A stretch of DNA of 64,000 bases. Source: Bacteroides clarus YIT 12056 (lineage in GTDB: Bacteria; Bacteroidota; Bacteroidia; Bacteroidales; Bacteroidaceae). Positions 18,766 through 28,179 of this stretch are shown one piece after another. The stretch lies in the NCBI RefSeq assembly GCF_900129655.1, contig NZ_FQWK01000002.1, positions 1-64,000 on the forward strand, read 5' to 3'. The notes under the pieces were generated by a model that was not told the DNA's origin, did no database searches, and saw only the letters and a list, made by a program, of their open reading frames with translations. Each line of letters starts with the position of its first letter. Within the stretch, counting starts at the first letter, position 1. The position numbers and the translations under genes are program-made.

Positions 18766-19905
18766 CTATTTAGTGAGTAACTCCGTAGCACACCATAATA
18801 ATGGCGCATGTGCATGCAAATCGCCTGTTATCTGTTTACGGGTCATATAATGATTTTTGTCATTCTTTATATTCGTACCCTCACAAACATTAGTCAATTC
18901 GTCGTCAGCATTCAAATATGAAATCAGCGCCAACCAACCTTTCATAGCAGCAGGTTCATAGCTCTTCTTATCCAACCATCCGCGCTTTACTCCCACCAAC
19001 ATAGCATACGTAAACATAGCTGTACCTGATGTTTCTTTATATGAAGCAGGTTCATCAATAAGTTGATGCCACATTCCGTCTGCATCTTGATTCTCCAACA
19101 ACGTATTCATCATTTTTTGGTAGGCTTTCATAATTATAGGACGATCGGGATTATCTTCCGGTAAGACAGAAAGTAAGCGTGACATACCAGCAGCCATCCA
19201 ACCATTTCCCCGAGCCCAGAAGAAAGGAGCTGTAGGCGCGTGATAGAATAAACCGTTAGGACGTTGTATTTTTTCCAAATACATCACCATTTCCGCCGCA
19301 GCTCTATCGATATATTTACGGTTTCCTGTAGCAAGATAAGCCTGTGACTGGATAGTTGTAATCATAAACATATCATCAATCCATACGCGTGTCTGCCATG
19401 AATAACCTTGATCGGCGTAGGCTTTTTGTTCTGGCTTAGCATCTGCAGGAACCACCCACTGACTATCAGCATATTTCATACCCAAATCATAATACTTCTT
19501 ATCTCCAAGCTTCTGCATATAAATTTCCAAAGGTACGGCACCAACTACATTATGATCCACATGGTTCATACGTGGCATCAAATGTTTCTCTGTAGTGAAC
19601 AAGGGTTCAAAACGTTCTTTAAGTTTTCGTTGCATATCTTTGTCTTGAATTGTTTTACTAAACCACAATGCGCCCAACCAAGCACATGCATCTGGATAAG
19701 TAATATAATTAGGAGCTTTTTCTGCACGAGGATTGCCAAAACGGGTATGTGGTGTCACTATAAATTTATTAACGACGCGAGTTCCTATATTTTTTGGATC
19801 CGCCTCTTTCATACGTTTATCTATAGAAACATCTTGAGCTCCCATGGAACCACACAATAAAAGCACACTCATAAGAACAACTAAAAATTTACTTTGTATC
19901 ATCAC
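18766..19905 (-). CDS. GH105 unsaturated uronyl hydrolase, third copy
   Basis: A 379-residue exported enzyme with signal peptide about 1-23 (GSMGAQ). GH105 features: MNHVDHNVVG with Asp117, TRVWIDDMFM with Asp177, FFWARGNGWMAAG, and the terminal APLLWCATELL. The sequence is clearly different from the two GH105 domains of the downstream operon; the first catalytic region reads HVDHN rather than LDN or MDD, and it resembles the family branch often labelled unsaturated rhamnogalacturonyl hydrolase. It has about 93 bp of its own upstream region with a -7 box and a palindrome, and lies between the HTCS and the ResB-CcsA gene, so it appears to be transcribed alone. It may act on a different linkage of the same polymer. 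Confidence 0.85.
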   Translation of the reverse strand: MMIQSKFLVVLMSVLLLCGSMGAQDVSIDKRMKEADPKNIGTRVVNKFIVTPHTRFGNPRAEKAPNYITYPDACAWLGALWFSKTIQDKDMQRKLKERFEPLFTTEKHLMPRMNHVDHNVVGAVPLEIYMQKLGDKKYYDLGMKYADSQWVVPADAKPEQKAYADQGYSWQTRVWIDDMFMITTIQSQAYLATGNRKYIDRAAAEMVMYLEKIQRPNGLFYHAPTAPFFWARGNGWMAAGMSRLLSVLPEDNPDRPIIMKAYQKMMNTLLENQDADGMWHQLIDEPASYKETSGTAMFTYAMLVGVKRGWLDKKSYEPAAMKGWLALISYLNADDELTNVCEGTNIKNDKNHYMTRKQITGDLHAHAPLLWCATELLTK

Positions 19906-19926
19906 TGTATTATTTAATAATTAATA

Positions 19927-19943
19927 ATTTGACGTCAAATGTA
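19927..19943 (-). promoter_or_regulatory. 14-bp palindrome overlapping a -7 box upstream of the lone GH105
   Basis: ATTTGACGTCAAAT (19927-19940) is a perfect palindrome. On the minus strand its end overlaps TACATTTG (19943-19936), which fits the TAnnTTTG box. A dyad over the promoter core is what a repressor site would look like. No good -33 element is visible and no regulator is assigned. Confidence 0.4.
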
Positions 19944-19998
19944 AGCAGTTTCCTATAATGAGTTTTGTGATATTATTCCAAACACTTTAAATTTTATA

Positions 19999-22407
19999 TC
20001 ATAGTGCCCGTTCGCCAAACTTCCTTTGCTTATAACCGATATAAAAAACCAGCAACAGAATCACACTAAAGACAAAAAATATAATATGTAATCCAGGTGG
20101 CACATCACCACTGCCATACGAGTGTAAACCCGATAAATAATAATTCACCCCAAAATAGGTCATTAACACCGAAGATAATGCAAAAACCGACATTATGCTA
20201 AACACATAGTCTGAACGTAACGACGGTATGAAACGCGCGTGCAGAACAAAAGCATAGACAATCATAGTAATAAGAGCCCAAGTTTCTTTCGGATCCCATC
20301 CCCAATAACGTCCCCAAGACTCATTTGCCCAAACAGCTCCCAGAAAGATACCTGCTGTAAGCAAATATAGTCCAATATAAAGGGATATCTCATTTATAAA
20401 ACGTAATTCACGTATATGGATTTGTAATATAGCCGACCTCTCGCCCACTGCCATGAATCCCAATGATAGTAATCCCAAAAAGAAACTCATACCAAAGAAA
20501 CCATAACTTGCCGTAATTACAGCAACATGAATCATCAACCAATAAGATTTCAATACTGGTACTAAAGGAGTTATCTCCGGATCCATAAAATTAAGATTAG
20601 CCACAAATAGTATAATACCAGCAAAAAAAGCGGCTAATGCCAATGTCATGAATGAACGACGTATAAATAAAAGTCCCGCCAAAGCTGTAGCCCATGCAAC
20701 GTAAATCATGGACTCATATGCATTTGCCCAAGGAGCCCGTCCCGAGATATACCAACGAACCCCTATCCCAAAAGTATGTAACAAAAATAAAGCTATGATT
20801 GCTACCATTAAAACAACAGTAACAGTTCTCAACCATCGTTTGGATTTCAGCAAACACCAAACAGAGAATAAAAGTAAAAGTAAACCAACTCCCATATATC
20901 CTATTGCCGAGAGAAAAAATAAATCGGCACGATTATAAAAGAGTTCCCACGCCACTTGTTTATCCGTCAATAACCCTACGGAACTTCTTCTCTGCTGATA
21001 CACATTAATCATAGACAGAACTTCATTCGCCTGAGCCCAGTCTTGTGTATCCAAAGCTCTAACTGCCTCATCTATATACCAATAAAAGATCTTCGACACA
21101 AACATAGAATCTTTACCGGAAAATAACGATAAATCATCATTAGGCGAATACCACTTACCATTCCTATCATCCGGTAAAGGAAAAAGAGCAAACATCCTAC
21201 CTTGTTGCAATGAATAAAGAATATTAACCCTTTCATCTAATTTCAGCAAATCTTTCTCTATACGTGAGCGTTCGGCTACCGGATGTGAATAAGCACTGTC
21301 TACAGCCTCCGCTATAATATACTGCCCCTCTTCATCAAACAAATCAAAAAACTTAAGATATTTATCCGACGGTAATGCTAATTTCTCGGCCAACTCTACA
21401 TTAGTTTGACGGATTAAAGGTACATTCCCCCAATATTCGGGATTTATCAAAAATCCTAAAATAACCTGTTCCGGACGTAGTCCTTTGAAATTATCATTAC
21501 GATGAATTTTACGCAGCAATTTAGAGGTATATGTATTTATTGGCTCAACACGTCCGGTAGAACATTGAATCTGCATACGTCCCCACATCTCCGCCTGTGT
21601 AACTGGAATAGTGCTTTCATACAAGTGACCGGTTATATTCTCTTGTGCAAAAAGAAACATAGGAAAATAACAAAATAACAATATCGGAACCGTTTTTTTT
21701 AACTGCCTAACCAACCAACGAACATGAGAATTGGAATCAAGTAAGCTCAACAGTATCCCCACAAGCAACAACAGATAACCCAAATATGTAATCCCTGTTC
21801 CCCAGTTATCATGATTCACAGACAATATGGTCCCCAATTCATCAGTATCATAAGAGGATTGATAAAGTCGGTATCCCTGTTCATAAATCACTTTATTCAT
21901 ATAGATGTGTTCAATACGGGCTCCGTCATCTGAAAAAACAGTCAGAAAGCTTTCAAAAGAAGACGGACTATGAGACCCCGGATAACGTACTAAATTAAAG
22001 TCATCTAAACGAAGAGAAAAAGGAAGTTTCCGTATCCCCTCCTGTTGATGTAATACTGAAGTCGTTTCTCCTTCACGAATATGGATAATTCCCTCAAAAC
22101 CAAACATATTTGTAACCAATGCACCTGCCAAAATCACGATAAACGCTACATGAAGCAACACAATACCATACTTACGCTGCCTCCAAAGACGCTTATGAAT
22201 ACCTACTGCAATAAATTGCAAAACCATTAATAATTGCAGAAAGTAAAAAAGCGGTTGATTATAAATAAGCTCTCTGGCAACCGATGTCCCTTGTACTTTC
22301 TCTATGAATGTGGCCATAGCCAATAAAACTGCATATATTGCTAACAGTATCAGGGTAGCTCTCCATGATACGAACAAGCATCTAACGGAAAAGAGGCATT
22401 TTCTCAT
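19999..22407 (-). CDS. Fused ResB-CcsA cytochrome c haem-ligation protein
   Basis: An 802-residue polytopic membrane protein. The N-terminal part (about 15-245) has ResB/Ccs1-like membrane spans and an extracytoplasmic segment with HIREGETTSVLHQQ; a long periplasmic region follows (about 255-500); the C-terminal part (about 500-790) is CcsA with the tryptophan-rich haem-handling motif WGRYWGWDPKETWAL near residue 700 and conserved His in HARF and HSYG. System II proteins carry haem across the membrane and attach it to CxxCH motifs of exported apocytochromes. Two such cytochromes are encoded in the same gene run (23241-27233 and 32953-34755), so this is probably their dedicated ligase. It follows the DAHP synthase gene by 6 bp. 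Confidence 0.9.
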   Translation of the reverse strand: MRKCLFSVRCLFVSWRATLILLAIYAVLLAMATFIEKVQGTSVARELIYNQPLFYFLQLLMVLQFIAVGIHKRLWRQRKYGIVLLHVAFIVILAGALVTNMFGFEGIIHIREGETTSVLHQQEGIRKLPFSLRLDDFNLVRYPGSHSPSSFESFLTVFSDDGARIEHIYMNKVIYEQGYRLYQSSYDTDELGTILSVNHDNWGTGITYLGYLLLLVGILLSLLDSNSHVRWLVRQLKKTVPILLFCYFPMFLFAQENITGHLYESTIPVTQAEMWGRMQIQCSTGRVEPINTYTSKLLRKIHRNDNFKGLRPEQVILGFLINPEYWGNVPLIRQTNVELAEKLALPSDKYLKFFDLFDEEGQYIIAEAVDSAYSHPVAERSRIEKDLLKLDERVNILYSLQQGRMFALFPLPDDRNGKWYSPNDDLSLFSGKDSMFVSKIFYWYIDEAVRALDTQDWAQANEVLSMINVYQQRRSSVGLLTDKQVAWELFYNRADLFFLSAIGYMGVGLLLLLFSVWCLLKSKRWLRTVTVVLMVAIIALFLLHTFGIGVRWYISGRAPWANAYESMIYVAWATALAGLLFIRRSFMTLALAAFFAGIILFVANLNFMDPEITPLVPVLKSYWLMIHVAVITASYGFFGMSFFLGLLSLGFMAVGERSAILQIHIRELRFINEISLYIGLYLLTAGIFLGAVWANESWGRYWGWDPKETWALITMIVYAFVLHARFIPSLRSDYVFSIMSVFALSSVLMTYFGVNYYLSGLHSYGSGDVPPGLHIIFFVFSVILLLVFYIGYKQRKFGERAL

Positions 22408-22413
22408 AGCTTA

Positions 22414-23172
22414 TTATTTCTCTATCGGCACATTTAACAAATTCAGTAGTTCAGCCAAAGCATCCGGTGTCAATTGCTGAGATGCATCTGATAAAGCCTT
22501 TTGCGGACAGCAATGCGACTCTATAAACAATCCATCTACATGCAAAGATAAAGCTTTCTCGCAAACAGATAATAATAATTCGCGTTTTCCCGCTATATGG
22601 CTCGGGTCACAATAAAAAGGCATATCTGGTAAACGAGTGCGAAAATGCTCTGCCTGTTCCCAAAGCGGCACATTACGATAAGGAAGATGGTCTATCGCAC
22701 AAAATCCACGATGAATTATCCGAATGTCTTTCAAACCGGCATGTAGAAGACGTTCCACAGCACCAACCCACAACTCAATATCAGGACACACCGGATTTTT
22801 CACCCATACAGGAATATTACAGCCACGCAATGACTCTGCTAATTCATTCATCATAAATGGATTGACCGTAGTACGTGCTCCAATCCATACCATATCTATC
22901 CCGGCCTTCATCGTTTCTTCTACATGAGAAGGCAAAGCCACCTCAGTCATAACTTTTAGTCCCAGTTCCTGCTGTACCTCATTCAGCCATACCAATCCAC
23001 AACTGCCTACTCCTTCAAATGAACCGAAACGGGAACGAGGCTTCCATAATCCGGCACGTATTGTTTTAATACCTATATGCTTCAAGGCTCTTGCCGTTTC
23101 CAACATTTGTACACGAGTCTCCGCACTACACGGACCAGCAACCAAACCTATTTTATTCTGTTCCTTCCTCAT
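22414..23172 (-). CDS. 3-deoxy-7-phosphoheptulonate (DAHP) synthase, short type
   Basis: A 252-residue cytosolic enzyme of the DAHP_synth_1/KDO8P-synthase fold. Motifs: VAGPCSAET (about 12-20), KPRSRFGSFEG with the KPR[ST] sequence that marks DAHP synthase, VWIGARTTVNPF, VWVKNPV, HRGF and the metal/phosphate DPSHIAGKR. It condenses phosphoenolpyruvate and erythrose 4-phosphate as the first step to chorismate. It lacks the chorismate-mutase domain often fused to the housekeeping Bacteroides enzyme, so it may escape feedback control and serve a special product. It begins just past an intrinsic terminator, 6 bp before ResB-CcsA. A chorismate-using enzyme is encoded in the same run at 31773-32942. 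Confidence 0.82.
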   Translation of the reverse strand: MRKEQNKIGLVAGPCSAETRVQMLETARALKHIGIKTIRAGLWKPRSRFGSFEGVGSCGLVWLNEVQQELGLKVMTEVALPSHVEETMKAGIDMVWIGARTTVNPFMMNELAESLRGCNIPVWVKNPVCPDIELWVGAVERLLHAGLKDIRIIHRGFCAIDHLPYRNVPLWEQAEHFRTRLPDMPFYCDPSHIAGKRELLLSVCEKALSLHVDGLFIESHCCPQKALSDASQQLTPDALAELLNLLNVPIEK

Positions 23173-23180
23173 AGCAATCT

Positions 23181-23227
23181 AAAAAAGAACCGACGCATTT
23201 CCTTCAAAATTAAGAATAGCGTCGGTT
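23181..23227 (-). terminator. Intrinsic terminator between the FGE-like cytochrome and DAHP synthase genes
   Basis: On the minus strand the stem AACCGACGC ... GCGTCGGTT (9 bp, perfect) is followed by CTTTTTTAG. It starts 14 bp after the stop of the upstream gene and ends just before the DAHP synthase start, so it would cut or attenuate transcription inside region B. The loop holds TAATTTTG on the minus strand (23212-23205), a possible but unsupported -7 box. Confidence 0.8.
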
Positions 23228-23240
23228 TATCAGTCATTTA

Positions 23241-26200
23241 TCACTCTTCTATTATCACCCTGAAACCAACGTTATACACTTTCTGCCAAGGAAGATAAGC
23301 CCTGCGATAATAGGCAGTACTAGTCTTAGGATGATCATTCCAAGAGCCGCCACGCACAACTTTCTCTATACCATTACCTTGTGCTTTCTCATTATAAGGA
23401 TAAGGCAGATAATCTGAGCGGGTCCACTCTGCAACATTACCCTGCATATCATATAGGCCAAATGAATTAGCCTGATAACTGCCACCTTTTACTTGTAACA
23501 TATTACCGTCATCTACTCCATTTTCTTTAGGCTGATAAGTATAATACTTGTACCAAGAATCATTCTCTGACATTGGTTGAGGATCCACTCCACGAACAGC
23601 CATTTTATTCAGTTGTTTATCTGCCATATTCTCAAATTTACTGAAATCAGCATTCAAAGAACCATACCAAAAAGTGTCATCACTACCAGCACGACATGCC
23701 CACTCCCATTGCGCCTCAGTAGGTAATGTTATATTTCTACCTGTTCTTTCACTCAGTTTTTTACAGAAATCCATTGCTTCTTCCCAACTGACACGAATAG
23801 CCGGTTGCTCAGGCTTATTAGCTGGATATCCTTGATGTACATGATCCTTCCATAATTGCCTGTCAAAACGGCTATCATGTTCAGGGAAAATTGTACGGAA
23901 CTGTTCGTTACTCACCTCTATCTCTCCCATCCAAAAAGATTTTTTCACGACTTGTTTATGAGCCGGAGAATAATCTGAATGGCCACGATTACTGCCCATC
24001 ACAAATGAACCGGCCGGTATACGAACGAAATTCATTTTAATACCCGGTGCTAACTCGATACTCATCCTGGCATCACCCCCCTTCATGGTCATTGCTTGAG
24101 CAACGTTTTTATCAAAAGGCCACCCTTTTACTTTTACTTCTTTATCCTTAAACTCCCTCTTTTCTGGCTCTACAGGAAGCGGTTTCTCCTGTGATTCCAA
24201 ATATTGGGCATATGAACGGAGTTCGGACTGCCAATCAACACCAGCATTAGCATACTTTTCAGCTAACTCCGTACGACGGGAAATTTGTTCTACACCTTTA
24301 AAAATATTAGCATTAAACTTTCCATGATAAGGAGCATTGAAATCAATCCAATTATACAAAGTTTTCCACTCTTTATCAGTCAACTCCACACCATGATGCC
24401 CCGTCTTCAATATTTTCACAAGCGGACTGACAGAAGCATGATACTCATAGGGATTAAGAACTTCAATTTCAGCTTCCGGCCCCTGACGATATACATAAGG
24501 ATGTAGATTCAGATAACTTTCACCAAATCCGGAGAATTTATCAATACGCCCACCTCTAAAATCAGCCAAATTATTCGATCCATCATGGCAAGCAACACAA
24601 GCACGGTCTAAAATAGGCTGTATTTCAAGATCAAAAGTGAAAGAGCGTTGCCCTCCTTCTGGCTTAGCAATAATATGTGGAGCTATTTGTGAAGCTTTCA
24701 CACGCTTTGGAATTGGTAATTGATTTTGGTCTTCATGACAACCTACGCACGAAACTGTTTCACCAGGCATGCCGGTAAGCCAACTACGCATCCACTGAAC
24801 AGCACGCCCTTCCGAATCCAACGGTTGTAATGAAATTGGAGTATTCGCCGGAATTTTAAAAATCGCCGAACCATCTTCTTCCACCGGAACTGTACCTAAC
24901 AGACGTTTAATATCCCAACCACTCTGAACACCTTGGGCCCAATGATCGGATGGAGTTTTATTGTAGGCATATTCATACGCTAATACCCGGAATGATTTTA
25001 CTGTACCTCGAGGTACTCCTTTCAAGCCTTCTCCTTCGTATATATCCTGAATAAATACAGTAGCTTCTTTACTACCCGGAGTAATCTTATCAGGTATTAC
25101 CGGAGGTATTGGAGTTTTCTTTACCGGAATCGGGCAAATCAGTCCTTCACCCTCAAACTCCGCAATCAATGTAAGATTATCATATACATCAATCAAATAG
25201 ATACCCCAAAGTGAATTTTCATCCAATTTGGCAGTTACTAAAAAATATTTATCAGTCAAGGGATAAGGCTTGATAAACTGTGGCCATACACCATCAACTA
25301 AACGATCTTTGACAATAGGCTCTATTTTACGGTCACGGAAAGGTAGCTCTTGCAACATGCCTTTTTCAGATTTACGACTCTTAGACGGATCAAACAACAT
25401 CAAACGTCCTGAACGCGTTACGCCATGATGTCCTGAGATGACACCGATGAATTGAGAGGGGTGTCCGGGAAGAGGTTTAGCATCAAAAGTACTATTCGGA
25501 AAATAAGAACCGCTACCATATAATGACTTTTGTTCGGTTCCATCCGGATTCATATGCATGACAAAGCGGGAAAAATAGTGAGTCAGATCTGTATATTCCC
25601 AACGAGTATACATGATACGCCCGTTATTCATCACTGTAGGAGCCCAGTTGGCATCTTGATCAAAAGTTAAACGACGTAATGAACCATCCTTCGGATCGTA
25701 CAAACACATATTACCGACTTCGTCATTACCGTTTACGCACGGGACACCATTATAACCAATATTGGAAACCGCAATAATCTTACCGGAAGGCAGATAAGTA
25801 GCATCAAAAAATTCTAAATCTTTTTCAGGAGTTTCAATCAATTTCTTTAATCCTGTACCATCCAACTTCACTTCAAAAACTTGCCAACGTTTGTCTGTAT
25901 CTACCATAGAGAACATCAAACGCTCAGCATCCCAATGTAATTTCAAATCGGGAACAGAGGAACCGTTATTAGGTTTGAAAATTGTACGCGTCTTAATATC
26001 ACCACGCAAATTAGATAATTCTGCTATTTCCGCATTAAACCCACCACGGGATGCAGAGGTTTGGTTAGACCAATTGTTATTCTGGGTACCCAATGCACGA
26101 GGATTTACCTGACGGGCTGTAGTACCAATTTTATAACGGCCTACTATAATCTTATCTATATCCAAAACAGGATTTGCCAACAATATCTCTCTTTTCAAAC

Positions 26201-27233
26201 TTAAAGCTTTACTAGCAGCTTGTAAAGAGGCCGCATCATTTTTATAAATACCTGAGAATCCACTTGCTATAAGTTGTTTCAGTTGTACTAATTTAGCCTG
26301 ATTGGCTACTTTATCAAAAGTTTTTGATTTAGCCATATCATTGTACGCTTCTTCAATCGCACGTATATTGAGCCAGCTTAATGCATTTTGTAATTGGTAG
26401 ACTTTCATTGCATCTTGAGCCACATTCAAATATCCAATTACCTGCTCATCCAAAGAAGTCTTGGCGGTAACTTGAGCTATTTGTGCAGTAAAATAGGATT
26501 TATCATTCAACAAATCTACAACAGCTGTCGCTATATGTTTTTCTATGGATGCATCATTAGTAGTAATCAAGGCCTTCATATCACTACCGGCAAAAGGCAG
26601 GAACTGGGTAGATTCCATAGGATATTTTTTTATAATATCAGTTGCAGCTTCCGCACCTGTAATACCTTGCAAACGAAAAACAGCCGTACCGGACGAAGAA
26701 CGATTCTCTAACCCGATTTCAGCCTCAAACCGTACATAGCGTTTATTCAGAGGAACCACTATTTGTGAATTCGCATTAGCCATAATCGTACGTCTATACT
26801 GTTTACCTCGCATTATAACCGTCTGTCCCTTCGCATTCTCATTAAAACGAAGACGACCGCTGCCAGTATTTTTGAATGTATCTTTCAAATCATTCAACCA
26901 AATAGAAGAGCCGTCTGCCGCAATAAGTTTAGCATTAGCCCATACAGCCTGATCATCATTGGTACCATCTACAGTACCCCAAGTATATAGTACCATTTCC
27001 TCCAATCCTGTCACATCTGCAGTAAAAGGAACTGCTGCAGTTTTCGCTTTTATCACTTGTGAAACAACCGGTAAACAGGTCCTCTGCATTTCTGAATTTG
27101 CTTGTTTTTTAGCTGCCGCAATACTTTCCGCCCATGTAGCAGGTGCATTAACCTTTGTCTTTACTTTCCGCTGAGCCATAATCGGGAGCGATAAAGCAAT
27201 ACACACAGATATTACTATCAGTTTCTTATTCAT
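23241..27233 (-). CDS. Exported multidomain dihaem cytochrome with hydrazine-synthase-alpha-like and FGE/SUMF1-like regions
   Basis: A 1330-residue exported protein; signal peptide about 1-20. Order: NPCBM-like sugar-binding sandwich (about 57-170, RGKQYRRTIMANANSQ); a helical stretch to about 350; a TolB/WD-like propeller region (about 400-720) resembling the middle part of hydrazine synthase alpha-type proteins; two haem-attachment motifs, CVGCH at 829-833 and CVACH at 879-883; and a C-terminal formylglycine-generating-enzyme/SUMF1 domain (about 1065-1328, PAGSFVMGSNRGH, LPTEAQWEWACRAG, DMQGNVAEW, VVRGGSWND, VGFRV). Between VVRGGSW and GFRV the catalytic Cys pair of true FGE is absent, so it should not activate sulfatases in the usual way; a structural or other oxidase role is more likely. 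It is the last gene before a terminator. The whole is one uninterrupted frame. Confidence 0.85.
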   Translation of the reverse strand: MNKKLIVISVCIALSLPIMAQRKVKTKVNAPATWAESIAAAKKQANSEMQRTCLPVVSQVIKAKTAAVPFTADVTGLEEMVLYTWGTVDGTNDDQAVWANAKLIAADGSSIWLNDLKDTFKNTGSGRLRFNENAKGQTVIMRGKQYRRTIMANANSQIVVPLNKRYVRFEAEIGLENRSSSGTAVFRLQGITGAEAATDIIKKYPMESTQFLPFAGSDMKALITTNDASIEKHIATAVVDLLNDKSYFTAQIAQVTAKTSLDEQVIGYLNVAQDAMKVYQLQNALSWLNIRAIEEAYNDMAKSKTFDKVANQAKLVQLKQLIASGFSGIYKNDAASLQAASKALSLKREILLANPVLDIDKIIVGRYKIGTTARQVNPRALGTQNNNWSNQTSASRGGFNAEIAELSNLRGDIKTRTIFKPNNGSSVPDLKLHWDAERLMFSMVDTDKRWQVFEVKLDGTGLKKLIETPEKDLEFFDATYLPSGKIIAVSNIGYNGVPCVNGNDEVGNMCLYDPKDGSLRRLTFDQDANWAPTVMNNGRIMYTRWEYTDLTHYFSRFVMHMNPDGTEQKSLYGSGSYFPNSTFDAKPLPGHPSQFIGVISGHHGVTRSGRLMLFDPSKSRKSEKGMLQELPFRDRKIEPIVKDRLVDGVWPQFIKPYPLTDKYFLVTAKLDENSLWGIYLIDVYDNLTLIAEFEGEGLICPIPVKKTPIPPVIPDKITPGSKEATVFIQDIYEGEGLKGVPRGTVKSFRVLAYEYAYNKTPSDHWAQGVQSGWDIKRLLGTVPVEEDGSAIFKIPANTPISLQPLDSEGRAVQWMRSWLTGMPGETVSCVGCHEDQNQLPIPKRVKASQIAPHIIAKPEGGQRSFTFDLEIQPILDRACVACHDGSNNLADFRGGRIDKFSGFGESYLNLHPYVYRQGPEAEIEVLNPYEYHASVSPLVKILKTGHHGVELTDKEWKTLYNWIDFNAPYHGKFNANIFKGVEQISRRTELAEKYANAGVDWQSELRSYAQYLESQEKPLPVEPEKREFKDKEVKVKGWPFDKNVAQAMTMKGGDARMSIELAPGIKMNFVRIPAGSFVMGSNRGHSDYSPAHKQVVKKSFWMGEIEVSNEQFRTIFPEHDSRFDRQLWKDHVHQGYPANKPEQPAIRVSWEEAMDFCKKLSERTGRNITLPTEAQWEWACRAGSDDTFWYGSLNADFSKFENMADKQLNKMAVRGVDPQPMSENDSWYKYYTYQPKENGVDDGNMLQVKGGSYQANSFGLYDMQGNVAEWTRSDYLPYPYNEKAQGNGIEKVVRGGSWNDHPKTSTAYYRRAYLPWQKVYNVGFRVIIEE

Positions 27234-27257
27234 AATACTTTGTTTAAAGTTAATTTT

Positions 27258-28154
27258 CTATTTCAAGTCGGGTAAGTGGAAACCTTCCAAATAACATGCA
27301 GTAGAAACTTTATCTATATCTTGCTTATTATTCAAAGTCCATACCACATTACCGTCTTTATCAATCTCAATCAATTGCGGTACATCGACTATGGTACCTT
27401 TCGTATGCCCCCCCCAATTACATATCAGTAAGTTTTTATTTTTCAGTTCCAGTATTTGTGCAACAAACCAAAGTGAAGCACCTTTTATATCATCACTTGT
27501 AACTCGCTTTAATTCTTTCCCTGTATATCGATCCACTATTATATAACAATGATTGTCCCCACAAGGTAACAGTAAATTACCGTCTGTTAACTCCAGTGAA
27601 GAAAATGCCTTTCCAGTTATATCGTATTCGGCTACGAGTCTTCCTTTCCGATTTATTTCCATTATCTTCTGTTTTGCCATCACCGGAATCAGATAATTCT
27701 TATTCTTAAGCTGGAATATCTGTCGGAATTGGCTGTGCGGCTTGTCTATTCCCAAATCAATTTTAGTTTTATTTATTTCTCTCCCATCCTTATCTAATTC
27801 GATAAACTCAGCCGGGTTACCACAGATACCTAGCAAAATACCACCATTACGTAACAAAGTCGCAGATTGAAGTTCAGCCTTACCGGATACCTGATAATCC
27901 CATATTACCCGGTGATCCCATGTCACCACTTTAGCACCTCGTTTATAAGAATATAACACATTACCTTCGTTGGTTAAAGCAACTGTATTACATTCTTCCC
28001 CTTTTTCCAAAGCATGCTGCCATTCCACTTTACCGGTTTGTTTATCCACAAGTTGTACAAACGGATTTCCTGAGCCAGCGACCAGGATTTTATCCTGTGC
28101 CGCCGCCCGAAAACCACATATCCAAACGGCTATAACTAATAAATAAAGCCTCAT
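27258..28154 (-). CDS. Secreted beta-propeller protein (PQQ-like repeats)
   Basis: A 298-residue exported protein with signal peptide about 1-19 (CGFRAAAQ). It is almost entirely short propeller repeats such as LVDKQTGKVEWQH, LTNEGNVLYSY, LRNGGILLGIC, LIEIDKDGNVVWTL. The DIKGASLWF and NWGGHTKG stretches recur in the C-terminal domain of the GH105 fusion at 12471-14468. No haem motif or catalytic residue was found. It lies 24 bp before the multidomain cytochrome gene and 25 bp after lsrF. A docking platform or a binding protein for the exported cytochromes is plausible but unproven. Confidence 0.75.
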   Translation of the reverse strand: MRLYLLVIAVWICGFRAAAQDKILVAGSGNPFVQLVDKQTGKVEWQHALEKGEECNTVALTNEGNVLYSYKRGAKVVTWDHRVIWDYQVSGKAELQSATLLRNGGILLGICGNPAEFIELDKDGREINKTKIDLGIDKPHSQFRQIFQLKNKNYLIPVMAKQKIMEINRKGRLVAEYDITGKAFSSLELTDGNLLLPCGDNHCYIIVDRYTGKELKRVTSDDIKGASLWFVAQILELKNKNLLICNWGGHTKGTIVDVPQLIEIDKDGNVVWTLNNKQDIDKVSTACYLEGFHLPDLK

Positions 28155-28179
28155 TACCTTCTTTTTTAAGTAATCGTTG

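Noticed and set aside
19408..19860. 150-codon plus-strand open frame
   Set aside because: Antisense to the lone GH105 gene with both catalytic Asp residues present.
23241..27233. Sulfatase-activating enzyme (true FGE)
   Set aside because: The required Cys pair is missing and no sulfatase gene is in the glycan regions.
23241..27233. Hydrazine synthase (anammox)
   Set aside because: Only the middle-region resemblance is present; the organism type and missing beta/gamma subunits argue against it.
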